From Oikopleura dioica (Eukaryota > Chordata > Appendicularia > Copelata > Oikopleuridae): 64,000 nt of DNA. Of this stretch, positions 54,873-64,000 are shown one piece after another. The translations under genes were made by a program, and so were the position numbers. The stretch is taken from NCBI GenBank assembly GCA_907165135.1, contig OU015566.1:11020157-11084156 (forward strand), written 5' to 3'. Numbering within the stretch: position 1 is the stretch's first letter; each line of letters starts with the position of its first letter. The notes beneath the pieces are model-generated. The model was given only the letters and a program-made list of their open reading frames with translations. It ran no database searches and had not been told where the DNA came from.

Positions 54873-55175
54873 TTAAGAATTTGCTGAAGAAGTGAGGTCG
54901 ATTATTCTAGAGTTCACATTGTTCTGACGCCTCACACTGGTGATTTTATTTGGTGTTGATTTACGAATGGGTACTTTTTTCTGAGATCGAATTATCTTAG
55001 GAAAGGTCGGTTTCTTGCTACTTGCGGATCTCATTCTACAAAAAATCGAAGTGAAAATTCTGAAGAACAAACGGAGTTGTGAAAGAGTATAGAAGTATCT
55101 GAGTCTTTCTGATTTTCCCAATTTATTGAAAGTTGATGCAATGTTTTCAATATTCTGCCCGTACTCGTACTGCAT
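54873..55175 (-). CDS. 100-residue basic ORF with IIDLT end, unproven
   Basis: Uninterrupted from ATG to TAA. The C-terminal half is basic ('SASSKKPTFPKIIRSQKKVP') and ends with 'SRIIDLTSSANS', a SUMO-interacting-like form. Nothing recognised; may be chance. Confidence 0.3.
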   Translation of the reverse strand: MQYEYGQNIENIASTFNKLGKSERLRYFYTLSQLRLFFRIFTSIFCRMRSASSKKPTFPKIIRSQKKVPIRKSTPNKITSVRRQNNVNSRIIDLTSSANS

Positions 55176-55780
55176 ACTGTGATATACTGGATTCAGTGTT
55201 CATTTAAAAGTTCCTTGTTTTTTCAAAGTTCATGGTAGTCAGTTCAGTTAATATTCTGTCTTCACCATCATGTATTTATAGACCTGGTAGATTCAGTCTT
55301 CATTGTTCCTTGCTTTCGCCTTGTACTTTTTTCCAGAGTAGCTTCAGTTTCCAGTATTACCTCAAGATTAAAACTTATCGTTCATAGAACAATCTAGTAT
55401 TACCTTTTAAGTTCCTTTCAGTTTAAAATTTCCGTTTCCGATAACCTGGTTCCGTTTGTACCGTTTTTCCTTAGTTCAGCAAATTATTCCTTTTTTTTTA
55501 CTCTTTTATCCGCCCTCCCTCCTCAGATTATTTGAGTCAGGAGCTTGGATTTTATGCCCAAATACAAAGAGACAGTCTGTTATCTTAGCACCCGGCATGT
55601 CAATTAACAGTATTGAGGCACTACTTGCATCTAAGCACTTAATTTTAATCTAAACCGGCTGCTATAATCATCTGTTCTGGTATTTACATAAATACCCCGC
55701 CGTTCTGTAATTCGCATAAAATCAAACAAGCAAGAAAAACGGAAGCGGAAGAAGCCGTCGTTAGCTCCAGGAAGTTAAAG
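55176..55780. other. No gene seen
   Basis: T-rich sequence with short ORFs only. Confidence 0.4.
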
Positions 55781-55791
55781 GCTTTTATAAT

Positions 55792-56163
55792 GCGTTTAAA
55801 TTTAAAGCTAAGGTCCAGCGCGCTCCAATTTCCGGAAATGGAGAGCGCTCGTAAAATCGGAACTAGGCATCAAACGCGGCGCAAAACTGCTCAAATACTC
55901 GTCAGCCTGTCTAATCTCTCGCCAAGGTCGACACCATCTGCTTCTGGAGCCACTTGAAAAAGTTCAGCCAAAAATTCAAGAATTCAAGCAGCAATGTGAA
56001 GGTCTCCTCTTCGCCGACAGTTTTTGGACAAGTGGCGGAAATCCACGCTTCCGAAGAGCAGCCAAATGAGGCTGCAATTTTCGCATTTGCCAAGATGACA
56101 GTAACTTGCTTATTACCGGATACGAGAAAAACGCAGGAAATAGACGCAGAGGAGTTTCAATAA
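55792..56163 (+). CDS. Possible exon pair next to the MULE
   Basis: Two open frames with coding character follow each other: 'SELGIKRGAKLLKYSSACLI' ... 'LEPLEKVQPKIQEFKQQ' (about 55815-56000) and 'VFGQVAEIHASEEQPNEAAI' (about 56020-56163, ending in TAA). A short intron or frameshift would join them. Not recognised; may be a gene fragment left of the transposon insertion. Confidence 0.3.
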
Positions 56164-56438
56164 TAGATGGACTTAGTTATAATTTCGTCGCTAAATTTGT
56201 TCAATTTCGTCGATTATCCTCTCAAAAATTGTCAAATACTATGTTAGACGCAGAGGTCAAGAATAGTCTGAGAGACCGTAAATATAATATTTTTATTCTG
56301 AGTTTCACTTTATGTATTTTAACAGAAATGATCGCCAATCGAAATGTGTTAACGGTACTTGATCGTAAGGTCGGCATCAAAGGTCTTTACGAAGAAAAAT
56401 AGGAACATGTGAATGAAAACAGGGAACTACTCAAAAAG

Positions 56439-59065
56439 GAGTTGGTCCGTATTGCCTAGGATCCTATATGGTCCACTGTCTCGGTGGGTGAAGGCGCCAA
56501 GCCGAGGCAGAGAGATGCAACGGGCCCACCGCCATGTGCTAACTCCCGCAGAGGCTCCACCTTGGCCCAACGCGACTGTGTCGAGGCAACCCCAGCGTGT
56601 GATGGCTGAGCCGATGTGTAAACAAAATGAGCGAGTTGAGCTGCTAAATCAGATCAAGCTCAACCCCCGGATAAGCCGCAAATATGGAGATATGGAAGAA
56701 AAAAAAAAATAGATTTCGCTAGAAATATCCCCAATAGGGTTTTTGGGGGCGTAGAATCCGAATCTGAAGTCAAAAATGACTTTTAATGTCTAGTTTTTGA
56801 GGGGCAGTAACTTTCGCGAAATTTACTGCCCAAATAAGAAAGGCCCTTCAGAATCCAGAAAATACCTATTTCGGGCAGGAAATTTCGCGAAAAATACTGC
56901 CCAATAGCAGAAGCCCATAACCTCATTAAGGGCAGTATTTTTAGCGAAGTTTACTGCCCAAACTAGGTATTTTCTGGATCTTGAAGGGCTTTTTTTCATT
57001 TTCTAGCAAAAAAAGACATAGACTTCGAGTTAAAATTTTAATTTCTATATTCAGTGTTTAAAGTACAGTGTAAACAAGCTCATCGGTGACAAAATCAGAG
57101 GGACAATTGAGGATAGCAGTCTGAAGGTTTTCGTTGCTGCTGAACTGGAGGCAAATGGAGACAGCGTTCTCGATTTTCCAGGCAGAAGCTTGACGTTCAA
57201 CTTCTGCGTGATGGTACATGATGTTCTTTGCTCGCTCCAAAGACTCAAGCTTTCTTGGCACAAGCTGACCGTTGACGTATTTTCCGTGGAAGAATGACTT
57301 GTAATCGTTGAGCACTTCTGAAGCAACGCGAATCGATGGTGGAGGAGTGGTGTAGGAATTCTTCAGCGAAAAATGAAGGCTCTCGCTCTGGTTTGTCGTC
57401 CAGAATGTATCGCCTCGTTTGAGAAGTTCGTGAAGATTCCAGTCGGCATTCGCATGTCGTTTTTTTATCCAGGTATCAATGAAGTATTTGTGGAAGGCTT
57501 CAAGTTTCGATCGTTTTGAAGGGCAGACAGATGGGATGACTTCAGTCTCGAGCTTTCGAATGGCTTCTTCGACGATTATGGGATCAACAAAGGGCATTCC
57601 AAGGTAGATGTTGAGAATCTTGGCTCGTAATTCCTTGTCGTACACCAACTTCTTGCAGCCGAGCTTGAGTCCCCAGTTCTTGATGATTGCTTTTGCGTAG
57701 TGAAACTGGCAGCCGTAGACGAGAGCGAGTGGCCAGAACTCCTTGATGATCTTCGCAGGATTGCCTTCGTAGTCGACACGCCAGTTTCCGATGTAGAGGT
57801 CATGTCCGTAGTGTTCCTTGTACAGCCGGCGAACTTCGTTGAAGGCGATTCGGTAGGTGTCTTTCCTCTTATTCGGCAACCACATGAACAGCACTGGATA
57901 GGAGAGTCCCTTTTTGCCGTCAGCTGACTTGAAGTATTTGACGAAGCTGTATTGTTGATACACCGATGGGAGCTTGCTGCAGAAGTTGAATGTTCCGTCG
58001 ATGAAACAGGGATCGTCTTGATCGTGAAGGAGAGCGAATTCGCTGATGAGGCCCCAGATCTTGATCGGCAAACCATCTCGAGTAGATATTTCTGATTGAA
58101 GAAATTGCTCGTGGATGGAGTTTCTAGCGTGCAATCTGGTGGAGAGTGGGTTTTGGACCAGAAGCGTTCGTGAGCCGATCGCGACTTCGCCCTGAGGAGC
58201 TGTCCAACGTCGAGCAAGGCGAGCAGAGATGAGCTTCTTTTGATATTTCTCCTCGCCGCTGACATGTTTTTTGAGGTCACCGTCCCATTCTGCAGGAAGA
58301 CAATCGTATTCTGTATTGAATTCAACGCGTTTCTTATCAAAAGAACGCTTTACTGAATTTTCCTTGAAAACCTTTTGGAGTGGAGCAAGGTCAACTGGAG
58401 CAGGATGATTGTGCTGACATGGAGACTTGACTGGCTTGACTTCGTAGTTGAGCTTGTTGCGGGCTTCTTCCAACTCGATCTTGAGAGAATGTCGCCAGCA
58501 ATCGTACTCGCTCCCATCAATTTTTCGTTTTTTTCCAAGCTTGCTTGCAATGAGATTAGGATTCTTGACTCGCAGATGAACACGAACAGGGCAGCGCTTG
58601 TCAGTCGGGATCTTGTTGTTACCACGTTTGCAGATCAGCGTATTTTCTGGATTCTGAAGGGCCTTTCTTATTTGGGCAGTAAATTTCGCGAAAGTTACTG
58701 CCCCTCAAAAACTAGACATTAAAAGTCATTTTTGACTTCAGATTCGGATTCTACGCCCCCAAAAACCCTATTAGGGATATTTCTAGCGAAATCTATTTTT
58801 TTTTTCTTCCATATCTCCATATTTGCGGCTTATCCGGGGGTTGAGCTTGATCTGATTTAGCAGCTCAACTCGCTCATTTTGTTTACACATCGGCTCAGCC
58901 ATCACACGCTCGGGTTGCCTCGACACAGTCGCGTTGGGCCAAGGTGGAGCCTCTGCGGGAGTTAGCACATGGCGGTGGGCCCGTTGCATCTCTCTGCCTC
59001 GGCTTGGCGCCTTCACCCACCGAGACAGTGGACCATATAGGATCCTAGGCAATACGGACTACCCC
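56439..59065. mobile_element. MULE (Mutator-like) DNA transposon, 2627 bp
   Basis: CTCAAAAAG stands at 56430-56438 and 59066-59074, a 9-bp duplication as expected for MULEs. TIRs of about 430 bp (56439-56869 and 58635-59065) are almost identical, starting GAGTTGGTCCG / GGGGTAGTCCG and continuing with TATTGCCTAGGATCCTATAT. The near identity of the arms and a full-length transposase suggest recent activity. Confidence 0.9.
57058..58632 (-). CDS. MULE transposase with FLYWCH/WRKY-type zinc finger
   Basis: An open frame of about 520 codons. The N-terminus has a zinc-binding pattern ('CKRGNNKIPTDKRCPVRVHL' ... 'CWRH' ... 'CQHNHP'). The MULE core has 'DDPCFIDGTFNFCSKLPSVY' (first Asp), 'WRVDYEGNPAKIIKEFWP' (second Asp region) and the typical 'VYGCQFHYAKAI', followed by a helical C-terminus with 'TNQSESLHFSLK'. 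The frame is open into the TIR, but no in-frame ATG exists before 'CKRG'; the only upstream-type start is TTG at 58473. A spliced leader exon or loss of the start must be assumed. Start given is approximate. Confidence 0.85.
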   Translation of the reverse strand, partial: CKRGNNKIPTDKRCPVRVHLRVKNPNLIASKLGKKRKIDGSEYDCWRHSLKIELEEARNKLNYEVKPVKSPCQHNHPAPVDLAPLQKVFKENSVKRSFDKKRVEFNTEYDCLPAEWDGDLKKHVSGEEKYQKKLISARLARRWTAPQGEVAIGSRTLLVQNPLSTRLHARNSIHEQFLQSEISTRDGLPIKIWGLISEFALLHDQDDPCFIDGTFNFCSKLPSVYQQYSFVKYFKSADGKKGLSYPVLFMWLPNKRKDTYRIAFNEVRRLYKEHYGHDLYIGNWRVDYEGNPAKIIKEFWPLALVYGCQFHYAKAIIKNWGLKLGCKKLVYDKELRAKILNIYLGMPFVDPIIVEEAIRKLETEVIPSVCPSKRSKLEAFHKYFIDTWIKKRHANADWNLHELLKRGDTFWTTNQSESLHFSLKNSYTTPPPSIRVASEVLNDYKSFFHGKYVNGQLVPRKLESLERAKNIMYHHAEVERQASAWKIENAVSICLQFSSNENLQTAILNCPSDFVTDELVYTVL

Positions 59066-59074
59066 CTCAAAAAG

Positions 59075-61485
59075 AAGCCTTCAAGACTCTTGAAAGTTTG
59101 GCAACCCAAGTCTTCTCGCGTCGGAAATAGCCGTCAATAAATTTGTGCTGCCATTTGGATTCCAAAAACTCGCCATTATCCTCATTTTACAGTCGCCATA
59201 ACATTCCGTTCAAGTGTGAAAAATTTTGTCGAAAGTGGCATTTGATGCTTTCATTTTCGGGAAAATAGTTGTCTAACACACTATTTGTTTATTGTATTGT
59301 GTTCAGCTGCGTGTCAACGAGACATGCTTCAAGCAAAAGGTACAAGGGAAAACATGAAAAAAGGGGGGAGCGAAATCAAGGAAATCGAGGAAATCAGATT
59401 GGTCACACGGTGGCACGCGTCCAAAAAAGGGTTGATTTTTTTGGAGGTTCACAGCTGGTAGAAGACATTTCTTGTGTCCTTGCTGAATGGGCTTTTCTAT
59501 CAATTTTAAAGTGACTTTACTAGATTTAAGGGTCTGGAATTATTCAGAATGGAAATGAGTATATTCATAAAGAAATATCGAAGAGAAAAATACAAAAAAA
59601 AATCTTGTATAAAATTTTCTTTCAGAAAATTATGGCGTCCTAAAATGAAGTTTGGTATTCGGCACCTGATTTTGATAAACCCTTATTTAGTATCTTCAAT
59701 TATATAACCGGTTATGGGCGATAATTTTGGCCCCTTTCCAGCTCCCCAAATAACTGCCCCTCATTATCACGAGTCGTGATTCACGACTAGTATTTCCGAC
59801 ATTTTTTGGACTTCGAGCTTCGCTGAACTCAAAATCAAAAAGAAAGGAAAGAAAAGCTCTTTCATCCCCCGCCCCACGCTTTCTTTTCTTTTATAATCAA
59901 GTCCAAACAACAAAATTAACAAGGATAAACTTGAAACATAATTTTTGGGCCATTGTTACGGATGACAAGGCCACCCAGGGAAATTTGATAGATCGACGGA
60001 ATCAAGTTCAATGAAAAAAGGACCTGTTCTCTTTGATCTAAAAAGGAAAGAATAAAAAAAGAAAATTTTAAGGGGGTGGACAGCGAAAAGAGATGTCGGT
60101 TGAATATTCTCTTTTCTTGGCTAGATAAGGGTGTCACTACGTTAGTTCTTATTGAAAAAAGAAGGCTGGAAGGGATGACTAATTTCCCAAGCCGTTCCAG
60201 CTCCTCGTTCATAACATTCGCACTCGTTTTTCACGAGTAGAAAAAACACCAGCCCTTGTTTTCGCGTCTTCGCTAAAATCATCAACCCCTGCAAAAATGC
60301 ACGTCGTTCACCTTCAGCACGTCGTGGCGACGCCTTTTTTACAAGTGATTTGTCTTTCCGAAATAAATTTGCATTTTGGACCGTTGAGATTTTTAAACCT
60401 CCGACTTGACTTTTTCTCATGGCGCCTCGTAATTTTGTTGCTTAACGAAAAATTTTCCTAAAAAAAGGACAAAATAAAACACCACAAATGAAGAGTCATG
60501 TTGAAAGTCATTCATTCATTTTCATCAAATTCACGAAGAAAGACGTTGAATTGAGCCCGGAACTAAGTTCTTCTTTGATCAAGTCAGTTTACCACCAGCT
60601 GATCTATCAGATTCTGAGGTCAATAGTAAAAGAGCAGAAGATCAAGTTTTTCAATGAAGCCTTTATTACTCGATGTTATACCTTGTCGTACTACTAGAAT
60701 AGTCCTGTACGTCAACCGATGGATGCTCTTCTTTGAGAAGATATCGTAGGGAGAGCCTTAATGAATTTAACAAATAGACTTCCGGCAGATCCAAGGGCTG
60801 ATGAGCGTGTGCTGAAAAGTGACAACTCTTTGATATGTAAATCACAGTGCCCTAAATCTGCCCGGTATTATCCTCCGATAACACAAAAAGTGACGGCTCA
60901 TTAGCACCCAAATGATTTATTTTTGAAACAGCGATTTTCATATTTTAGATTTTCAAATATTTAATTCGGGGTCAAGTTTGGTAATTTATATTTCGTCCAC
61001 ACTTGAAAATTGAAATTTCAATATTTAGGAAATTCGACAAAAATTATTTATCAAAGGTGGCGTTGCGCAGGTCACGGCCGAAGAGGGCGCGAGAGAGCCC
61101 GGTGGGAGGTCAAACCGGAGAATCTGTTAGAGGCTTTGGAGCTTTCCTGAAAGGAACCATTACCGTATTGAAAATATGGAATAGAAATAAAGAAGTTATA
61201 AAAGAAGAGGAAGACACTTTTTAGAGACAATTCAACAACTGCTGACGACCCTAGAAAAACTAACTATGAAACTGACAAAGGTAAGAATTATAAAGCGAAC
61301 CATAATAAAATATATAAGAAAAAGTATGAATAGATTTTGGTCGCTTTTACCATTGATAAGATCGATTGAAATCCGCAGATAAATGTATGACAACCGCAAA
61401 TTAACAACTAACTAATTGAATAATATTTTAAACCCATAGAAATGACAACTAGCAGAAATAACTATTGAGTAGCACATTTTCGGGA
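59075..61485. other. Mostly non-coding; two weak ORFs
   Basis: On the minus strand, overlapping frames at 60142-60420 ('MRKSQVGGLKISTVQNANLF' onward) and 59916-60212 ('SIYQISLGGLVIRNNGPKIM' near the end) could be two exons of a small gene, but no clean junction was found. A 69-codon ORF at 60488-60697 (+) is unproven. Confidence 0.3.
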
Positions 61486-61811
61486 TGTAGGGCGCGTAGG
61501 GTCTGCATGCAGACCCCGGGTCTGCAAAATGCAGACCGCGGGTCTGCACATGAAAAAAATGTATCAGAATTTTACATTAAACAGGCGCTTCGGTGCGCTC
61601 CGCGCCTGATCTAAGAGAAAACTTCATCTTTTAACATTTCTGAATCAAAACGAGTGGTCGTCATTTGCCCAAGTCGTCATCTGCCCAAGTCGTCATCTGC
61701 CCAAGATCGTCATCTGCCCAACTTGGGCAAATGACGATCTGGGTGAATGACGATCTGTAATTGAATTTCAATTTAAAAAAAGCTTTTCTGTGTTTCACAG
61801 GAACGGACTCT

Positions 61812-62511
61812 TAATTTTACCGGTCGATTTGACCACGTTTGGGACTTTTTCTTGTGATATATTGATTATAAGATGATTCAAAATCTTCTGAGCATTAATT
61901 TGATAGGTCAGACTCTAGCATTTCTCCCAAATTTCATCAATTTCCGGCTCTAGAATCGCTACCGGAAGTGATTTTTGAGAATCGGTTACGGTCAAGTTTC
62001 TAGATTTTTCCTACCGATTCTAAATATATAAAATAGGTGGTGGTCTAAACTTTGAAGTTCTTATGTGCGATAAGAACTTCTGATGGCCTAAACTTTGATC
62101 GTTCCCACGTGTGATTCTTTGAGAAAGTGGCCTAAACTTTGAATTTCCCCGGAGGCGGTTCTGCCATCGGTGACTAGAGCACCGCCCGCTAAGGCCACTA
62201 CGCTTTATGCAGACCAATATGGTTTACGTTTTTCATTCAAGGTGATGACACACATAAAACTAGTCAGAGCGCCTCAGGGGAAATTCAAAGTTTAGACCAC
62301 TTTCACACATAGGAAGAATCAAAGTTTAGGCCACTTTCTCAAAGAATCGCACATGGGAACGATCAAAGTTTAGGCCACACGAAGTTCTTATCGCACGTAA
62401 GAACTTCAAAGTTTAGACCACCACCTATTTTATGGTGTTCCGGGGCTAAAAAGAAGTAAGTGGGAGATTTAAATACCCCAACCTTAAAAAAAGCGCGTCG
62501 ATGCAATTGAA
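61812..62511. mobile_element. One arm of the 13155-type MITE, itself interrupted
   Basis: TCAAAATCTTCTGAGCAT, CCGGCTCTAGAATCG and the end CCTTAAAAAAAGCGCGTC match the right arm of the element at 13155-13745. It is split by the insertion 62031-62430. Confidence 0.75.
62031..62430. mobile_element. mariner-like MITE (400 bp) with TA duplication
   Basis: Ends AAATAGGTGGTGGTCTAAAC and GTTTAGACCACCACCTATTT, flanked by TA on both sides (62029-62030 and 62431-62432). The uninterrupted relative at about 13672-13682 shows a single TA at the matching place, confirming the insertion point. No coding capacity. Confidence 0.85.
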
Positions 62512-63315
62512 TTCAAAATTTAAGAAAAATGCAGCTAGATACAAGTTTAACTGACTACTTGCAAGAAGACTTCTCGCAGGAAGTTGGCCTCTTATCAGTT
62601 CAAATTCGACAGTTTTTGTTGAGAATACAATTTCATCTGCTAGAATCTGGGACATTAGCACCGTTTCGAAAAGCAAGGTGTAATGAGTTTTCGCCAACAA
62701 TAGCCTATTTTAAATAAGCTGCGCGTATACGCATTGCTAACGCTTAGGGCCGGAAAAAGGTGCTAAAGTCGGTTTTGTGTTTAGTCTGAACTTTGAATGA
62801 AATTTAATTTGAATTGATTGAATTAAAATGTCGAAGTGGAACAGTCCCAGTGGAACCGATGGTACTCGGGCCGAGTGAATCGGCAGCCGAGTCTCGGTAT
62901 ACATTCGAACTTGAGTAATAACTTTTGAAAACTAGAGAAAAGTTATTAATCTCCTCCGGAAGCTAGCTCCAAGTATGGAAGAGTATAATACTCTGAAATA
63001 TATCGACCGGACTTCCGGACATGGACAGTGATGAGTCCGTTCCTGTGAAACACAGAAAAGCTTTTTTTAAATTGAAATTCAATTACAGATCGTCTTTCAC
63101 CCAAGATCGTCATTTGCCCAAGTTGGGCAGATGACGACCTGGGCAGATGACGACTTGGGCAGATGACGACTTGGGCAAATGACGACCACTCAATCAAAAC
63201 GGGCCAAAGGAGCCAAAATTTTGTTCGTAAATGCAGACTCCGGGTCTGCATTTGCAGACCCCGGGTCTGTTTTTGCAGACCCCGGGTCTGGCAGACCCTA
63301 CGCGCCCGACATCCC

Positions 63316-63589
63316 ATTTTCGAGTGATCCTTGAAATTTGCAATCCGAAATGTGCAGAATAGAAATGACTCCGATTCTAGCTGCATTTTGGAGTATCTGA
63401 CACTTTTCTAGAGCAGGGGCTTGTCCCCTGTCTACAGTAGCTTCACTCTTACGTTCTTAGAAATTAAAGACCATAAATTCAAAAGGATATCATCAGTATT
63501 AATAAATATGTTTTTTTAAATTACGTCGACAGATTTTTTCAATTTTTTGGTGTACTTGATGTTAAAGGGGAAAAAAGAGAAGGGATCCT
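63316..63589. other. No gene seen
   Basis: AT-rich, nothing recognised. Confidence 0.4.
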
Positions 63590-63604
63590 TTCAAAATTGT
63601 CATT

Positions 63605-63852
63605 CAAGTGCAGCTCCAAATCGGGTCAATGCCCATTTCCGACAATTTTGGCTTTCAAGGGGTACTCCGGAAGTGCAAGGGCGTATTTGAGCAGTCCTAG
63701 GAAACAAGCCCGCCCTTCAAAATACACCCATCCGACAAAGACGGTTCCGGAATCGTCACTATCAAGAAATTTTCGAACTGCAAAGAGTTCATCTTCAAGT
63801 GCCACACCCTTAATTCATTCGCATTTGGCACTAGAAAGCGGGAATCCAGTAA
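63605..63852 (+). CDS. Possible exon(s) of an unknown gene
   Basis: One frame reads 'SMPISDNFGFQGVLRKCKGV' then, after a TAG that could be an acceptor, 'TSPPFKIHPSDKDGSGIVTI' and 'NCKEFIFKCHTLNSFAFGTR' without stop. Codon character is good, but borders and family are unknown. Confidence 0.3.
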
Positions 63853-64000
63853 ACTGGGTGATAATTAAATCCTTGAAGTGTAGCTGGTTTTTGACAGGGA
63901 CTGGGTAGCATTCTTAGTGTTCATTTAGCTGTCAGGAATATTTTTGGAAAAGGACATTTCTGGGCGAGCACTTGAGAGAGGGGTCGCCGAGGTGCCGGAA

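Larger units (their letters stand above)
61492..63315. mobile_element. Composite TIR element (1.8 kb) with 6-bp duplication
   Basis: Ends GGGATGTAGGGCGCGTAGGG and its near complement; ATTTTC flanks both sides (61486-61491 and 63316-63321). TIRs extend about 320 bp and carry GCAGACCCCGGGTCTGC palindromes and repeated GTCATCTGCCCAAGTC words. The interior contains other elements (61812-62511). Confidence 0.85.

Noticed and set aside
56413-56712. 99-codon ORF repeated at 58783-59052
   Set aside because: Identical ORF in both TIRs of the MULE; a property of the inverted repeat, not a gene.

Overview
The window looks like a compact metazoan nuclear genome, most likely an appendicularian tunicate such as Oikopleura. 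This is inferred from very short spliceosomal introns (mostly 38-50 nt in the best-resolved genes), densely packed genes and the animal proteins recognised: a cullin-1-like scaffold, a doublecortin-like kinase and a terminal nucleotidyltransferase. No rRNA, complete tRNA or CRISPR array was seen. Exon joins were made by hand from GT..AG borders and reading phase.

Layout. 0.4-4.9 kb (+): 3' two thirds of a cullin-1-like gene. 5-9 kb: three short terminal-inverted-repeat (TIR) elements in otherwise featureless DNA. 10.4-19.1 kb (+): tentative multi-exon cysteine-rich genes around an acidic coiled-coil gene, with a tiny Cys/Gly-rich membrane protein antisense in an intron. 19-25 kb: little of substance. 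25.2-29.6 kb (-): a run of small, short-intron genes, including a C2H2/RING protein with SUMO-interacting-like motifs, a complexin-like coiled coil, a TENT/TUTase-like protein and a small zinc-finger protein.

30.3-50.7 kb: a nearly complete Polinton/Maverick. It carries the packaging-type ATPase, retroviral-like DDE integrase, adenain-like cysteine protease, a jelly-roll capsid candidate and protein-primed DNA polymerase B, in an order normal for the group (integrase at one end, polymerase at the other). Between these lies unusual cargo: a three-member paralogous family, an acidic protein with a duplicated exon and intron, a RING protein, two inverted paralogues and four adjacent single-pass membrane proteins. 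I count 23 candidate introns, median about 42 nt, in eight genes of the left and middle parts. The ATPase-integrase-protease end has none and instead uses overlapping ORFs with ATGA stop/start junctions. A short CAGGG-ended MITE with a 7-bp target duplication has cut one cargo gene. I could not find the Polinton termini.

51.7-54.7 kb (+): doublecortin-like kinase gene. 56.4-59.1 kb: a complete-looking MULE transposon with about 430-bp TIRs and a 9-bp target duplication. 61.5-63.3 kb: a three-layer nest of short TIR elements, the innermost with a TA duplication. The last 400 bp hold a possible exon.
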